Origin: Pseudomonas sp. LD120
GTDB lineage: Bacteria > Pseudomonadota > Gammaproteobacteria > Pseudomonadales > Pseudomonadaceae
DNA length: 64,000 nucleotides
Reading direction: 5' to 3'
Assembly (NCBI RefSeq): GCF_009861525.1
Contig: NZ_WVHL01000005.1
Location: 1,612,001-1,676,000, forward strand
Part shown: piece after piece, positions 44,925 to 52,560 of the stretch
How positions within the stretch are numbered: the first letter of the stretch is position 1
Layout: each line of letters begins with the position of its first letter
Made by a program: the position numbers and the translations under genes
Notes under the pieces: model-generated
What the model was told of the DNA's origin: nothing
Databases searched by the model: none
Seen by the model: the letters and a program-made list of their open reading frames with translations, nothing else

Positions 44925-46268
44925 TCAGCCTTGGCCCATATAGCCCCAGAGCAGCACGCTGGTGATGTAGATCAGACCTACCCAGAACATGCTGATCACG
45001 GTGTAACCCATGATGTCCTTGAGCTGCAGGCGGGAAAGCGCCAGGGCGGGCAATATCCAGAAGGGCTGTACCAGATCGTTCCAGGCATTGCCCAGCATCA
45101 CCGCCATCGAGGTTTGCGCTAGGGAACTGTCCAGGGCTTTAGCGGCTTCGATCATGAAGGGGCCTTGGATTGCCCAATGTCCGCCGGCCGAAGGGGCAAA
45201 GAAGTTAATCAGGAATGAGCTGATCAGTCCCCAGAAGGGCAGGCTCTGTTGAGTGGAGATATCCACGAAGACCCTGGAGATGCTGTCCACCAAGCCAGAC
45301 CCCGCCATGATCGCCATGATTCCCGCGTAGAAGGGGTATTGGAGAATGATGCCGCTGATGGTTCTGATACCGTCGTTGAGGCGGATGATGTATTGCGCGG
45401 GCGTACGCAACAGCAGTATGCCGAGAAACAGAATCAGTCCATTGACCTTGTTCAGGTCCAGGCTCGCACCACGATAGAAGCTTACGGCCAGATAGCTCAG
45501 CCCCAGTAGGCCGATACCCAGGCTCAGCAGCCGACTGTTATTGAGGCGGGTCGCCAGAGTGTGGTCTCCAAGCAAGGGCGCGCCTTGCTTTTGTGTTTGC
45601 TGCGACTCGAATTGACCAATATCGATTTCAACTATCGGGGTGCCAGGCGCGGGGTGTAGTGCGGCATTGAGCAGTGGCAAGGTGATCAGCACGGCCAGTG
45701 CCGTGAGCAGCATTGGCCAGGAAAATATGGTCTGGCTAAGGCTGATCAGCCCCAGGTTGTGCTGCATCGGATGCCCTGGGGTGGAGATCAGCACTGGAAT
45801 GGTTGCCGACAGGCCAAGTCCGTAGAGAGTGAAGCCGCTATAGGCGGAGGCGATGATCAATGGATAGTGAATGCCGCGGATATGCACTGCCAGTTTGCGC
45901 GCGACGATGCCTCCTACCACCAGGCCGAATCCCCAGTTCAGATAGCTGCCCAGGCCTCCCACCAGCGTGGCGATGATGATTGCATTCCGTGGCGTACTCA
46001 CCCGTCGCACTATGGCGTCCAGGGTACGGTTCACCAGAGGTGATGTGGCGAGCACATAGCCCATCGCCAGGATCACCGCCATTTGGGTGGTAAAGGCCAG
46101 CAGGTTCCAGAAACCATCGCCCCATTGCAGCAGTGACTCAACAGCAGGAACGCCCTCGACCAGTATCGCCAACAGCAGTGCCAGAAAGGTCAGCACGATG
46201 GCGAAGACAAACGGATCTGGCAGGAAACGCCGCATCAGTTCGGTGAAAAAAGAGACGATTGAGTTCAT
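44925..46268 (-). CDS. AtoE-type short-chain fatty-acid transporter family protein
   Basis: A 447-residue membrane carrier with about 12 hydrophobic segments. Family marks are FLPDPFVFAIVLTFLALLLAI at the N-terminus, FTTQMAVILAMGYVLATSPLV, NWGFGLVVGGIVARKLAV and FAPSAGGHWAIQGPFMIEAA near the C-terminal third. E. coli AtoE imports short-chain fatty acids. The substrate here is open: the neighbouring muconate cycloisomerase suggests a small organic acid, but that is inference. It is downstream of the methyltransferase gene on the same strand. Confidence 0.85.
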   Translation of the reverse strand: MNSIVSFFTELMRRFLPDPFVFAIVLTFLALLLAILVEGVPAVESLLQWGDGFWNLLAFTTQMAVILAMGYVLATSPLVNRTLDAIVRRVSTPRNAIIIATLVGGLGSYLNWGFGLVVGGIVARKLAVHIRGIHYPLIIASAYSGFTLYGLGLSATIPVLISTPGHPMQHNLGLISLSQTIFSWPMLLTALAVLITLPLLNAALHPAPGTPIVEIDIGQFESQQTQKQGAPLLGDHTLATRLNNSRLLSLGIGLLGLSYLAVSFYRGASLDLNKVNGLILFLGILLLRTPAQYIIRLNDGIRTISGIILQYPFYAGIMAIMAGSGLVDSISRVFVDISTQQSLPFWGLISSFLINFFAPSAGGHWAIQGPFMIEAAKALDSSLAQTSMAVMLGNAWNDLVQPFWILPALALSRLQLKDIMGYTVISMFWVGLIYITSVLLWGYMGQG

Positions 46269-46332
46269 GATTCTTCCTTGAGTGTGGGCCTATTGTTCGA
46301 GGTATTGCCAAGCACTTTCGGGGCTGTCCTGT

Positions 46333-47103
46333 TCAAGGCTTCTTGCCTGCCAGCAGGAACAACTCCCATTCGAATTCCAGGTATTCCCGGCCTGCCGGCC
46401 ACGCGGCCGCCAGTTCCCTGGCCAGTCTTGGCATCGGGTCCAGCCTGCAGCGTTCGACATAGCGTTGGGTCGCCGACCAAGTTCGGATGTGACGGAGGTA
46501 GTCCTGTAGATTCCAGCGTTGGCGAATAAGGAGTTTGGGGGTGTGAATGCGTTCGTAGGGAAAGGGCAGGTGCTGCAGCCCATCAAGCAATAGCAGGTGA
46601 TTTGCTGGCCAGTCCTTCTGCAGGACTACACAGCGGAAGTGCTCGACTACCTGTTCCAATGCGGTACTCAACGGCTTGTTGAAGGTATAGCCAGCGATGA
46701 GCAACAGCCCCTGGCTTTTCAGGCAATGATCGACTTGACGATAGAGGGCTTGCGTATCGATCAAGTGAATGGCCTGGACCACGCACACAGTGTCGAAGAG
46801 ATTGGCTGCGAAGCAGGCGTCTTCTGCTGCGAGAACCTGAAAGTTCACGTTGGAGATATAGGGGGTATTGTGAATTTCATGCGCGCTGATATCGGTAGCA
46901 GTCACCCTTTCGAAGAACACTGCCAGGTTGATTGCTACCTGGCCTCGGCCAGTGGCACAGTCCCAGGCATGGCCACAGGTTGGTACTTGGTCCCGGATGA
47001 AATCGTAAAACTCATTGGGGTAATTAAAATGCGGGATGTGGTTGCTTTGAGTTTCTATGGGAAGGAAGTTCTTATGTTTTTCTGTACGTGGATGATTGTT
47101 CAC
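46333..47103 (-). CDS. SAM-dependent methyltransferase
   Basis: A class I methyltransferase of 256 residues. I place the start at the GTG at 47103, because GGAGG lies 10 bases upstream; the frame continues to 47217 but without a ribosome site. Motif I is HAWDCATGRGQVAINLAVFF, then VTATDISAHEI (acidic loop), and FDTVCVVQAIHLID as motif IV region. The fold is that of small-molecule methyltransferases of the ubiquinone/menaquinone type; the substrate is unknown. Lower GC than the pca genes. It ends 64 bases before the AtoE-type gene. Confidence 0.78.
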   Translation of the reverse strand: MNNHPRTEKHKNFLPIETQSNHIPHFNYPNEFYDFIRDQVPTCGHAWDCATGRGQVAINLAVFFERVTATDISAHEIHNTPYISNVNFQVLAAEDACFAANLFDTVCVVQAIHLIDTQALYRQVDHCLKSQGLLLIAGYTFNKPLSTALEQVVEHFRCVVLQKDWPANHLLLLDGLQHLPFPYERIHTPKLLIRQRWNLQDYLRHIRTWSATQRYVERCRLDPMPRLARELAAAWPAGREYLEFEWELFLLAGKKP

Positions 47104-47193
47104 TGCCGTCGTTCCTCCTGGAAAATATTCCTGACTTTGCGCGCAGTCGCGCAGCGGCTGGAAATGGTATGGCAGCGTTGTAGAAGACAACCA

Positions 47194-47208
47194 ATGGTAT
47201 ATTTCCAT
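47194..47208. promoter_or_regulatory. Candidate LysR-type box
   Basis: ATGGTATATTTCCAT is a dyad with the T-N11-A form expected for a LysR-type regulator. It lies 28 bases before the LysR gene and 91 bases before the divergent methyltransferase. This is only a motif-level call. Confidence 0.4.
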
Positions 47209-47235
47209 CATATTCATCGATGCTGGTGATTGATC

Positions 47236-48120
47236 ATGATTGAGTTAAGGCATCTTCGTTATTTTATTGCGATTGCCAAGTTTCAGCATATGACTCGTGC
47301 GGCAGAATCGTTATGTGTGACCCAATCCACTCTTTCGCATCAAATAAAACAGTTGGAAACATTGTTGGGGGTACAGCTTTTCGATCGAGTTGGCCGTGGG
47401 GTTGAGTTGAGCTTTTCCGGAAAAGCGTTTCTGGAATATGCCATTCGCGCATTGAGGGAGGTCGAGGAGGGGGCGCTGGCGCTGCGCGACATAGACTCTC
47501 CGGCCCACGGTCTTATACGCATAGGTGGTATCAGTAGTTATATCGATAGCTTGTTACCCAAGGTGGTTTCCTCTTTGAATAGGCGATATCCAAATGTTCG
47601 AGTAGTTGCCGAGGAACTATCGGCTGGTGAGGTTGCAGAAGCATTGTTGTCCGGTGGGATCGATTTGGGTATTTCATTCTCGGAATCATTTAAGCTCGAT
47701 TTTCAAGTGATGCCCCTATTTGTTGAATCCTTGGTGCTGACGGTATCGACTCTTCATGTTTTTGCATCTAGAACAGTTGTTGATGCCACTGAGCTTACAT
47801 CCATGAACCTAGCGTTGCAGACCTCGCGTTATCACTCAAGGAAACTGATCGATGAATTGCTTGGGCATTTTATCGACGAAAGTATAAAGGTCGAGTTAGG
47901 TTCTCTTGACTGTTTGTTGAGTCTTGTACGGTCGAACCCGCAGATTGCCTTGGTGCATTTCGAACACAAGCTGCGTGTAGACCCATTGTTGGTGCATATT
48001 CCTATTCAAAATCCAGATGCCACCCGTACGGCTGTTCTGATGCGTCATCCGCAGCGCCGGGAGACGGCCCTCCAGCAAGAGGTATCGAGATTGATTCAGG
48101 CCGTTTCCAGTCAGGTTTGA
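47236..48120 (+). CDS. LysR-family transcriptional regulator
   Basis: A 294-residue regulator from the ATG at 47236 (MIELRHLRYFIAIAKFQHM). Residues 1-60 are the winged helix-turn-helix (TRAAESLCVTQSTLSHQIKQ). The C-terminal domain (GLIRIGGISSYIDSLLPKVV) is CynR/CbnR-like. It is divergent from the methyltransferase and AtoE-type genes and convergent with the muconate cycloisomerase gene. This makes it a candidate regulator of the cassette. It uses many A/T-ending codons, unlike the pca genes, which fits lateral acquisition. Confidence 0.9.
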   Translation: MIELRHLRYFIAIAKFQHMTRAAESLCVTQSTLSHQIKQLETLLGVQLFDRVGRGVELSFSGKAFLEYAIRALREVEEGALALRDIDSPAHGLIRIGGISSYIDSLLPKVVSSLNRRYPNVRVVAEELSAGEVAEALLSGGIDLGISFSESFKLDFQVMPLFVESLVLTVSTLHVFASRTVVDATELTSMNLALQTSRYHSRKLIDELLGHFIDESIKVELGSLDCLLSLVRSNPQIALVHFEHKLRVDPLLVHIPIQNPDATRTAVLMRHPQRRETALQQEVSRLIQAVSSQV

Positions 48121-48127
48121 GCAGGTT

Positions 48128-49249
48128 TCAACGTTGGATGAGCCGCGCCAATTGGTTTTCATCAATCTGCACCCCCAGCCCCGGCCCTTTGGGTAACCAC
48201 AGCTTGAAGTCGTGGTATTGCGGGCGCTCGCTGACCACGTCCTCGGCCAGCAGCAAGGGGCCGAACAGTTCAGTGTCCCAAGCCAGTGGTGGCAAGGTTG
48301 CAAATGCATGGGCTGAGGCCAGTGTGCCAATGCTACTTTCGAGCATCGTGCCGCCATACAGATCGATTCCTGCGGCCTGAGCGATAGCTGCCGTACGCAA
48401 GACTGCGCGGGGGCCGCCGGTCTTGGCGATCTTCAGGGAAAAGATTGGCGCAGAGGCGGCGCTAGCCAGGTTGAAACTGTCGGCTACGGATTCGATTGCT
48501 TCATCGGCCATCAATGGAATGGGCAGGTGGCGGCTCAGCCGTGCCAAGGCTCGCCAGTCGTGACGGGGTACGGGCTGCTCGATCATCTCGACGCCGGCTG
48601 CGGCCAACTGGGCACCCGCACCGATGCACAGCGACTCGCTCCAGGACTGGTTGATGTCGACGCGCACGCTGGCACGATTGCCCAATGCCTGCTTGATCGT
48701 GGCCGCGTGCTGGACGTCCCGGGCGAGCGAGGTCGCTCCCAGCTTGACCTTGAAGTGCCGGTGGCGATGTAGGTCCAGCATCTTTTCGGCTTCATCGATG
48801 TCCTGGTGTGTATCGCCGCTGGCCAGGACCCAGACGACTTCCAGGGCGTCGACTAGCGGTCCTCCGAGCACTTCGGCCACCGACAGGCCGAGGTGCTTGC
48901 CTTGAGCATCCAGCAATGCGCTTTCAACTGCAGAGCGGGCGAAGGTATTGCCCTTTATCGAGTTGTCTATACGCTCCATCAATGCGTTGAGGTTGTAGGG
49001 ATTTTGTCCGATCAGCAGTGGAGTGAAGTAGCGCTCGATGTTGACCTTGATGCTCTCCGGGCTCTCTCCGGCATAGGACAGGCCGCCAATGGTGGCTGCT
49101 TCGCCGATTCCGCTAACTCCGTCACTGCAGCGTATGCGCAGAATCACTGTCAATTGGGTTTCTATGGTGTGCATCGCTAATTTGTGCGGCCGCAGTAGAG
49201 GTAGGCCGACGAGATGGGCCTCGACATGTTCGATGTGATGAGAGGACAT
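48128..49249 (-). CDS. Muconate cycloisomerase (CatB-like)
   Basis: Enolase-superfamily enzyme of 373 residues, the same length as P. putida CatB. It carries every catalytic residue at the same positions: Lys167 and Lys169 (FKVKLG), Asp198 (RVDINQ), Glu224 (MIEQP), Asp249 (MADEA) and Lys273 (LKIAK). RPHKLAMHT near the N-terminus is also conserved. It should turn cis,cis-muconate into muconolactone with Mn2+. No catA or catC lies near it, so it may be a second copy or act on a related muconate. The start is the ATG at 49249; the frame runs to 49324. The adjacent LysR gene is convergent. Confidence 0.88.
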   Translation of the reverse strand: MSSHHIEHVEAHLVGLPLLRPHKLAMHTIETQLTVILRIRCSDGVSGIGEAATIGGLSYAGESPESIKVNIERYFTPLLIGQNPYNLNALMERIDNSIKGNTFARSAVESALLDAQGKHLGLSVAEVLGGPLVDALEVVWVLASGDTHQDIDEAEKMLDLHRHRHFKVKLGATSLARDVQHAATIKQALGNRASVRVDINQSWSESLCIGAGAQLAAAGVEMIEQPVPRHDWRALARLSRHLPIPLMADEAIESVADSFNLASAASAPIFSLKIAKTGGPRAVLRTAAIAQAAGIDLYGGTMLESSIGTLASAHAFATLPPLAWDTELFGPLLLAEDVVSERPQYHDFKLWLPKGPGLGVQIDENQLARLIQR

Positions 49250-49833
49250 GGCTTTCCCGTTCCTTGGGTTATTGGGCTGTTGAATCGCCGGGCAATGTTG
49301 TTGCTGAACTTCGGCCAGGGTCAACAGCCTACCGGGCAGGTAAAAAACTATTCAGGGCACGCAATGCTCTGGATTGATTGGGGAAAGACAGGGGGCGAGA
49401 GATTTATCGTGAGGCTAAATAAGCTGTTCAAGGCTCTTTTAGAGCAATAGACACAAACTTATTGAGAGTATTCTGTCGGTTATTCAGTAAAATCTTTAGC
49501 CTTAAAGGGGAAAGTTCAGAGTCTCACTTGGCATCCTGTCTTGGCCTGTTCCTGGTTTGGGCACCACCGGGAACTGCTGTGACCTTGTATCAAGCAGAGC
49601 CATCACTCTGTGCCGGAAAACCAAGCAAGGAAGGTGGGAGGGCCGGAGGGCCAGGGATATAGAGCCTGACCTTCCCAAGAGGAGCTTGCACACTCCGTCA
49701 TAACTCCAGCGTACGGGCGTGAAAAAATCGTCTGCAATCGTATTGGGGGCTCCTCCTGCAAAAGACGGATCGAGTTTTTTTGTTGTTGCAGAAGCCGGCT
49801 TGCTGGTGGAATGGATCTATCAGCCAGGCGCGG
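49250..49833. other. Intergenic region cat-like gene / porin gene
   Basis: A 584-base gap. Both flanking genes are on the minus strand. A degenerate REP unit lies near 49789-49811. Frames at 49462-49662 and 49502-49693 lie on opposite strands of the same bases and show no coding signs. I see no RNA or operator that I can support. Confidence 0.45.
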
Positions 49834-51096
49834 TTACAGCAGGCTCAGCGGATAGCTGACGATCAGGCGGTTCTCGTCGAACTCGTTGTTGCTGAAATCA
49901 CGGCGTATGGTGGAGTTGCGCCATTTCAGGTTGAGGTTCTTCAAGGTGCCGCTCTGCACCGTGTACCCAAGCTCGCTTTCCCGGCCCCATTCCTTGCCAT
50001 CGCTGACGGTGGCGGTGTGCACGTTGCTGCCGCTGATGTAGCGGTTCATCAGGGTCAAACCAGGCACGCCCAGGGCGGCGAAGTTGTAGTCATGGCGCAG
50101 TTGCCAGGATTTTTCCTTGGCGTTGTCGTAGCTGGCGTTGTAGCTGTCGTTGGCCAGGGTCCCGCCGCTGGTGCCATTGACCCGCATCCAGCCGCTGTCG
50201 CCAGTGAGTTTCTGCAGGCCGACGTAGAAGGTGTTGCCGCCGTATTTGGCCGAGAACAGGCCGGACCAGGTGCGGTTTTCCAGATCGCCGGCCCGGGCGC
50301 TGCCGTCTTCCTTGCCGTAGAAGAAGCCCAGGTTGGCCCCCAGGGTCCAGTCGCCCAGGGGCTGGGTGTGGATCAGGTTGACGAACTGCTGGCTGTAGAT
50401 GTCCTTGAGTTCGGCATTCCACAGGCCGATCTGGGTGCGCTTGTCATTGAAGGCGTATTCGGCCCCCTGGAAGTTGAAGCGATCCGAGGTGAAGGCCGCT
50501 TTGCCGAACATCGTCATGTCGCTCATGCTGCTGTCGTCGCGGGGGCTGTTGCCACGGAACTGACCGCCGTAGAGGGTCAGGCCGGCGATTTCCTTCGAGG
50601 TGATCTGGCCGCCGCGGAAGGTCTGCGGCAGCGAGCGACCGTCATCCGAACGCAGGATCGGCAGCACCGGCATCCATTCGCCAACCTTGACCTCGGTCTG
50701 CGACAGCCGGGCCTTGAAGGCCACTCCCAGGCGCTCGAAGTTGTCCGCCGGGCGCCCGTCGTGGTCCAGGGGCAGCAGTTGGGTGCCGCCGGTGCCCTTG
50801 CCACCGTCGAGCTTCAGCGAGTACAGGCCCAATACATCCATGCCGAAGCCTACCGTGCCCTGGGTGAATCCTGACTTGGCGTCGAGGATGAAGCTCTGCG
50901 TCCACTCTTCAGCCTTGCCCTGGACCTTGCTCGGGTTGGTGAAGTTGCGGTTGATGTAGAAGTTGCGCAGGTTCAGGTTGGCCTGGGCATCTTCGAGAAA
51001 GCCCGACTCTGCGGCCATGACCGGCAGGGCGGCGCTGGTCAGCGCCAGGGCCAGAAGGCTGGGCAGAAGGTATTGCGGCGGGGTGATTGGCTTCAT
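49834..51096 (-). CDS. OprD-family outer-membrane porin
   Basis: An 18-strand beta-barrel channel of 420 residues for uptake of small organic acids or amino acids. The signal peptide ends PVMAAESGF. The barrel part starts LNLRNFYINRNF, then SFILDAKSGFTQGTVGFGMD, the OprD signature, and FERLGVAFKARLSQTEVKVG. The last residue pattern (RLIVSYPLSLL) ends in a hydrophobic residue where Phe is usual. In Pseudomonas, many OprD members serve aromatic acid or dicarboxylate uptake. Near the pca and cat-like genes, such a role is plausible but not shown. Confidence 0.9.
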   Translation of the reverse strand: MKPITPPQYLLPSLLALALTSAALPVMAAESGFLEDAQANLNLRNFYINRNFTNPSKVQGKAEEWTQSFILDAKSGFTQGTVGFGMDVLGLYSLKLDGGKGTGGTQLLPLDHDGRPADNFERLGVAFKARLSQTEVKVGEWMPVLPILRSDDGRSLPQTFRGGQITSKEIAGLTLYGGQFRGNSPRDDSSMSDMTMFGKAAFTSDRFNFQGAEYAFNDKRTQIGLWNAELKDIYSQQFVNLIHTQPLGDWTLGANLGFFYGKEDGSARAGDLENRTWSGLFSAKYGGNTFYVGLQKLTGDSGWMRVNGTSGGTLANDSYNASYDNAKEKSWQLRHDYNFAALGVPGLTLMNRYISGSNVHTATVSDGKEWGRESELGYTVQSGTLKNLNLKWRNSTIRRDFSNNEFDENRLIVSYPLSLL

Positions 51097-51460
51097 TCGT
51101 CGGTCTCTCTAATTGTTAGGGGTGCAACGATCCACTGCCGCAAAAAGCCCATGCGGACAGCTTTCAAGGTGTGGGAGGAGGTGCTTGCAGGATCAGCCGG
51201 AGCGGGTAGGACGTGAGGGCATGGCATCGAACCTGTTGTTATTGGTGTGTTCGGGTGCCGGGAATGGTGCGTCGCGGATCAGGGCCGATCAATTGGCGAA
51301 TGCGGGTTCTGGGCGATTAACGAACAGTTATCGGGCCGGGTGTGGCGAGCCGCCAGTGGATATATCCCTGATGAATCCTGAGGTTGTCCTCGCTGATCGA
51401 TCAATGCTGGAAGTTGCGCTATTTCCATGACGCTGCGGGCGGCATCAACTAGTTAATAAA

Positions 51461-51516
51461 AAGGACTTATTGCTTTAGTAGTAAATCCTTGTTGTTGGAT
51501 GTTGTTCTTATATAAA
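51461..51516 (+). promoter_or_regulatory. Candidate promoter and operator of the RiPP-like cluster
   Basis: TTGTTG (51489-51494) and TATAAA (51511-51516) are spaced by 16 bases, about 200 bases before the precursor start. An inverted repeat AAGGACTTA (51461-51469) / TAAATCCTT (51482-51490) with one mismatch abuts the -35. A repressor site is possible. No regulator gene is in the cluster. Confidence 0.4.
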
Positions 51517-51705
51517 AGGATATAGGGCTAATCGCCAGTTAAGCTTGATATTCGGTGTTATCGATTATCGTAAAAAGGTTTAAGTGAAAGGTTTGTGCTC
51601 GCTGGAAAAGCAGGTTTGCCTTGCTATATTAAAGTTCCTCAAGGCGGACAAGGATAAGTTTAAAGTTTCGTCGGGAGAGGGCTTTTTATCGTGTTGTGAA
51701 TATAC

Positions 51706-51712
51706 AAGGAGA
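51706..51712 (+). promoter_or_regulatory. Strong ribosome binding site of the precursor gene
   Basis: AAGGAGA lies 6 bases before the ATG at 51719 and is one of the best Shine-Dalgarno matches in the window. It decides the start of the precursor against the longer frame that runs to 51584. Confidence 0.85.
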
Positions 51713-51718
51713 AATACC

Positions 51719-51976
51719 ATGAGTACGAGAGTCAATCAGGAACGCTTGGCGTCGGTAGTCGGTCGCGCACTTCTGGATAAGGAGTTCGCCGCACAGTTGC
51801 AAAAGGACCCAGAAGCAGCGGCCAAAGGCATCGGCGTGCACCTGAGTGTTACCGAAGTGGGTGCAGTGAAAAGTATCGATACGGCAAAACTGACCAGCGC
51901 CGGTTCGGCGATTCGCGACAAAATTGGTGTCGCGGCAATCTTTGACACTCAACAGCAACAGGCGCGCATGGACTGA
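51719..51976 (+). CDS. NHLP-type RiPP precursor peptide (candidate)
   Basis: An 85-residue peptide. Residues 8-50 (ERLASVVGRALLDKEFAAQL, then KDPEAAAKGIGVHLSVTEV) match the leader pattern of NHLP / Os1348-like precursors, in which a helix with a DPE motif is read by modifying enzymes. The rest (residues 51-85: short Ser/Ala/Lys part, then IGVAAIFDTQQQQARMD) is the likely core. It has no Cys, no Tyr or Trp, and ends with Asp85. The start is set by AAGGAGA at 51706. It is first in a four-gene unit with an acetyltransferase, an HExxH protein and an MNIO-SagB fusion. That it is a precursor is inference from these features; the core region is not known. Confidence 0.75.
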   Translation: MSTRVNQERLASVVGRALLDKEFAAQLQKDPEAAAKGIGVHLSVTEVGAVKSIDTAKLTSAGSAIRDKIGVAAIFDTQQQQARMD

Positions 51977-51992
51977 GCCAGGCGTGTGCAGT

Positions 51993-52034
51993 CCGGGGTG
52001 CCGCGCTCAAGTTTTCATCAGTGCGGCACACCGG
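51993..52034 (+). terminator. Hairpin between precursor and modification genes
   Basis: CCGGGGTGCCGC (51993-52004) can pair with GCGGCACACCGG (52023-52034) with one mismatch across an 18-base loop. It lacks a T run. It may stop part of the transcripts or protect the precursor mRNA, as often seen between a RiPP precursor and its enzymes. Confidence 0.45.
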
Positions 52035-52069
52035 AACCGAGATTCAAGGTCATCGTGGAGTGCCTGTCC

Positions 52070-52540
52070 GTGTCCATCACCCTGGTGTCGATGCAGGAAG
52101 CCGACTTCAGTCGTTTCGCCCAGCGAGCCCTGGATGAATACGCCACCGGCATGGTGGCGGCCGGGGAATGGTTGCCGGAGCAGGCTTCGCTCCAGGCGGC
52201 AGAGGTGTTCCGCCAGTTGCTGCCGCAGGGGCGTCTGAGTACGCACAATCACTTGTGGCGGGCGCTGTGTGCGGGACGGGCGGTGGGCGAGTTGTGGATC
52301 GCCGAGCGCCAGGTGGGCTCTCGACGGATTGCCTTCATCCTCGATCTTTATATCGAACCGATCGAACGTCGCCGGGGTTACGCCAGGCAGACGCTGCTGG
52401 CCGGTGAGTCGGCGGCGCGTGAGTGGGGGTGTGACGAGATGCGTTTGCATGTCTTCGGGCACAACCTAGGGGCGCGTCGTCTTTATGAACTGCTGGGCTA
52501 TGAAGTCGCCAGCCTGACGATGAGCAAGCCCTTGCCGTGA
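52070..52540 (+). CDS. GNAT-family N-acetyltransferase
   Basis: A 156-residue acetyltransferase from a GTG start at 52070, behind GGAG at 52057; a longer frame to 51986 overlaps the hairpin. Motif A is LDLYIEPIERRRGYARQTLL (residues 91-110) with the RxxGxA-like RRGYA acetyl-CoA loop. Motif B is HVFGHNLGARRLYELLGYE near the end. It probably acetylates the peptide or a released product, or confers self-protection. Its position between the precursor and the HExxH gene, 20 bases from the latter, supports a role in the pathway. Confidence 0.85.
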   Translation: MSITLVSMQEADFSRFAQRALDEYATGMVAAGEWLPEQASLQAAEVFRQLLPQGRLSTHNHLWRALCAGRAVGELWIAERQVGSRRIAFILDLYIEPIERRRGYARQTLLAGESAAREWGCDEMRLHVFGHNLGARRLYELLGYEVASLTMSKPLP

Positions 52541-52560
52541 CCTTAAGGGAAGGTTGAACC

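Larger units (their letters stand above)
51097..51718. other. A+T-rich leader region of the RiPP-like cluster
   Basis: A 622-base gap divergent between the porin gene and the precursor gene. Bases 51440-51718 are strongly A+T-rich compared with the flanks, a mark of foreign or regulatory DNA. It holds an inverted repeat and a candidate promoter listed separately. The open frame at 51113-51430 is not supported. Confidence 0.5.

Noticed and set aside
49462..49693. Two short frames on opposite strands between the muconate cycloisomerase and porin genes
   Set aside because: They overlap each other, with no ribosome site, homologue or composition support.
51113..51430. 105-residue frame upstream of the RiPP-like cluster
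   Set aside because: No family features, low-quality start, and it lies in the divergent promoter region.
51584..51718. Longer start of the RiPP precursor (130 residues)
   Set aside because: The ATG at 51719 has AAGGAGA at ideal distance and begins the NHLP-like region; the upstream part looks like leader RNA.
44925..51718. Genomic island with mobile elements
   Set aside because: Base composition shifts in parts, but I find no integrase, transposase, tRNA or direct repeats at the edges.
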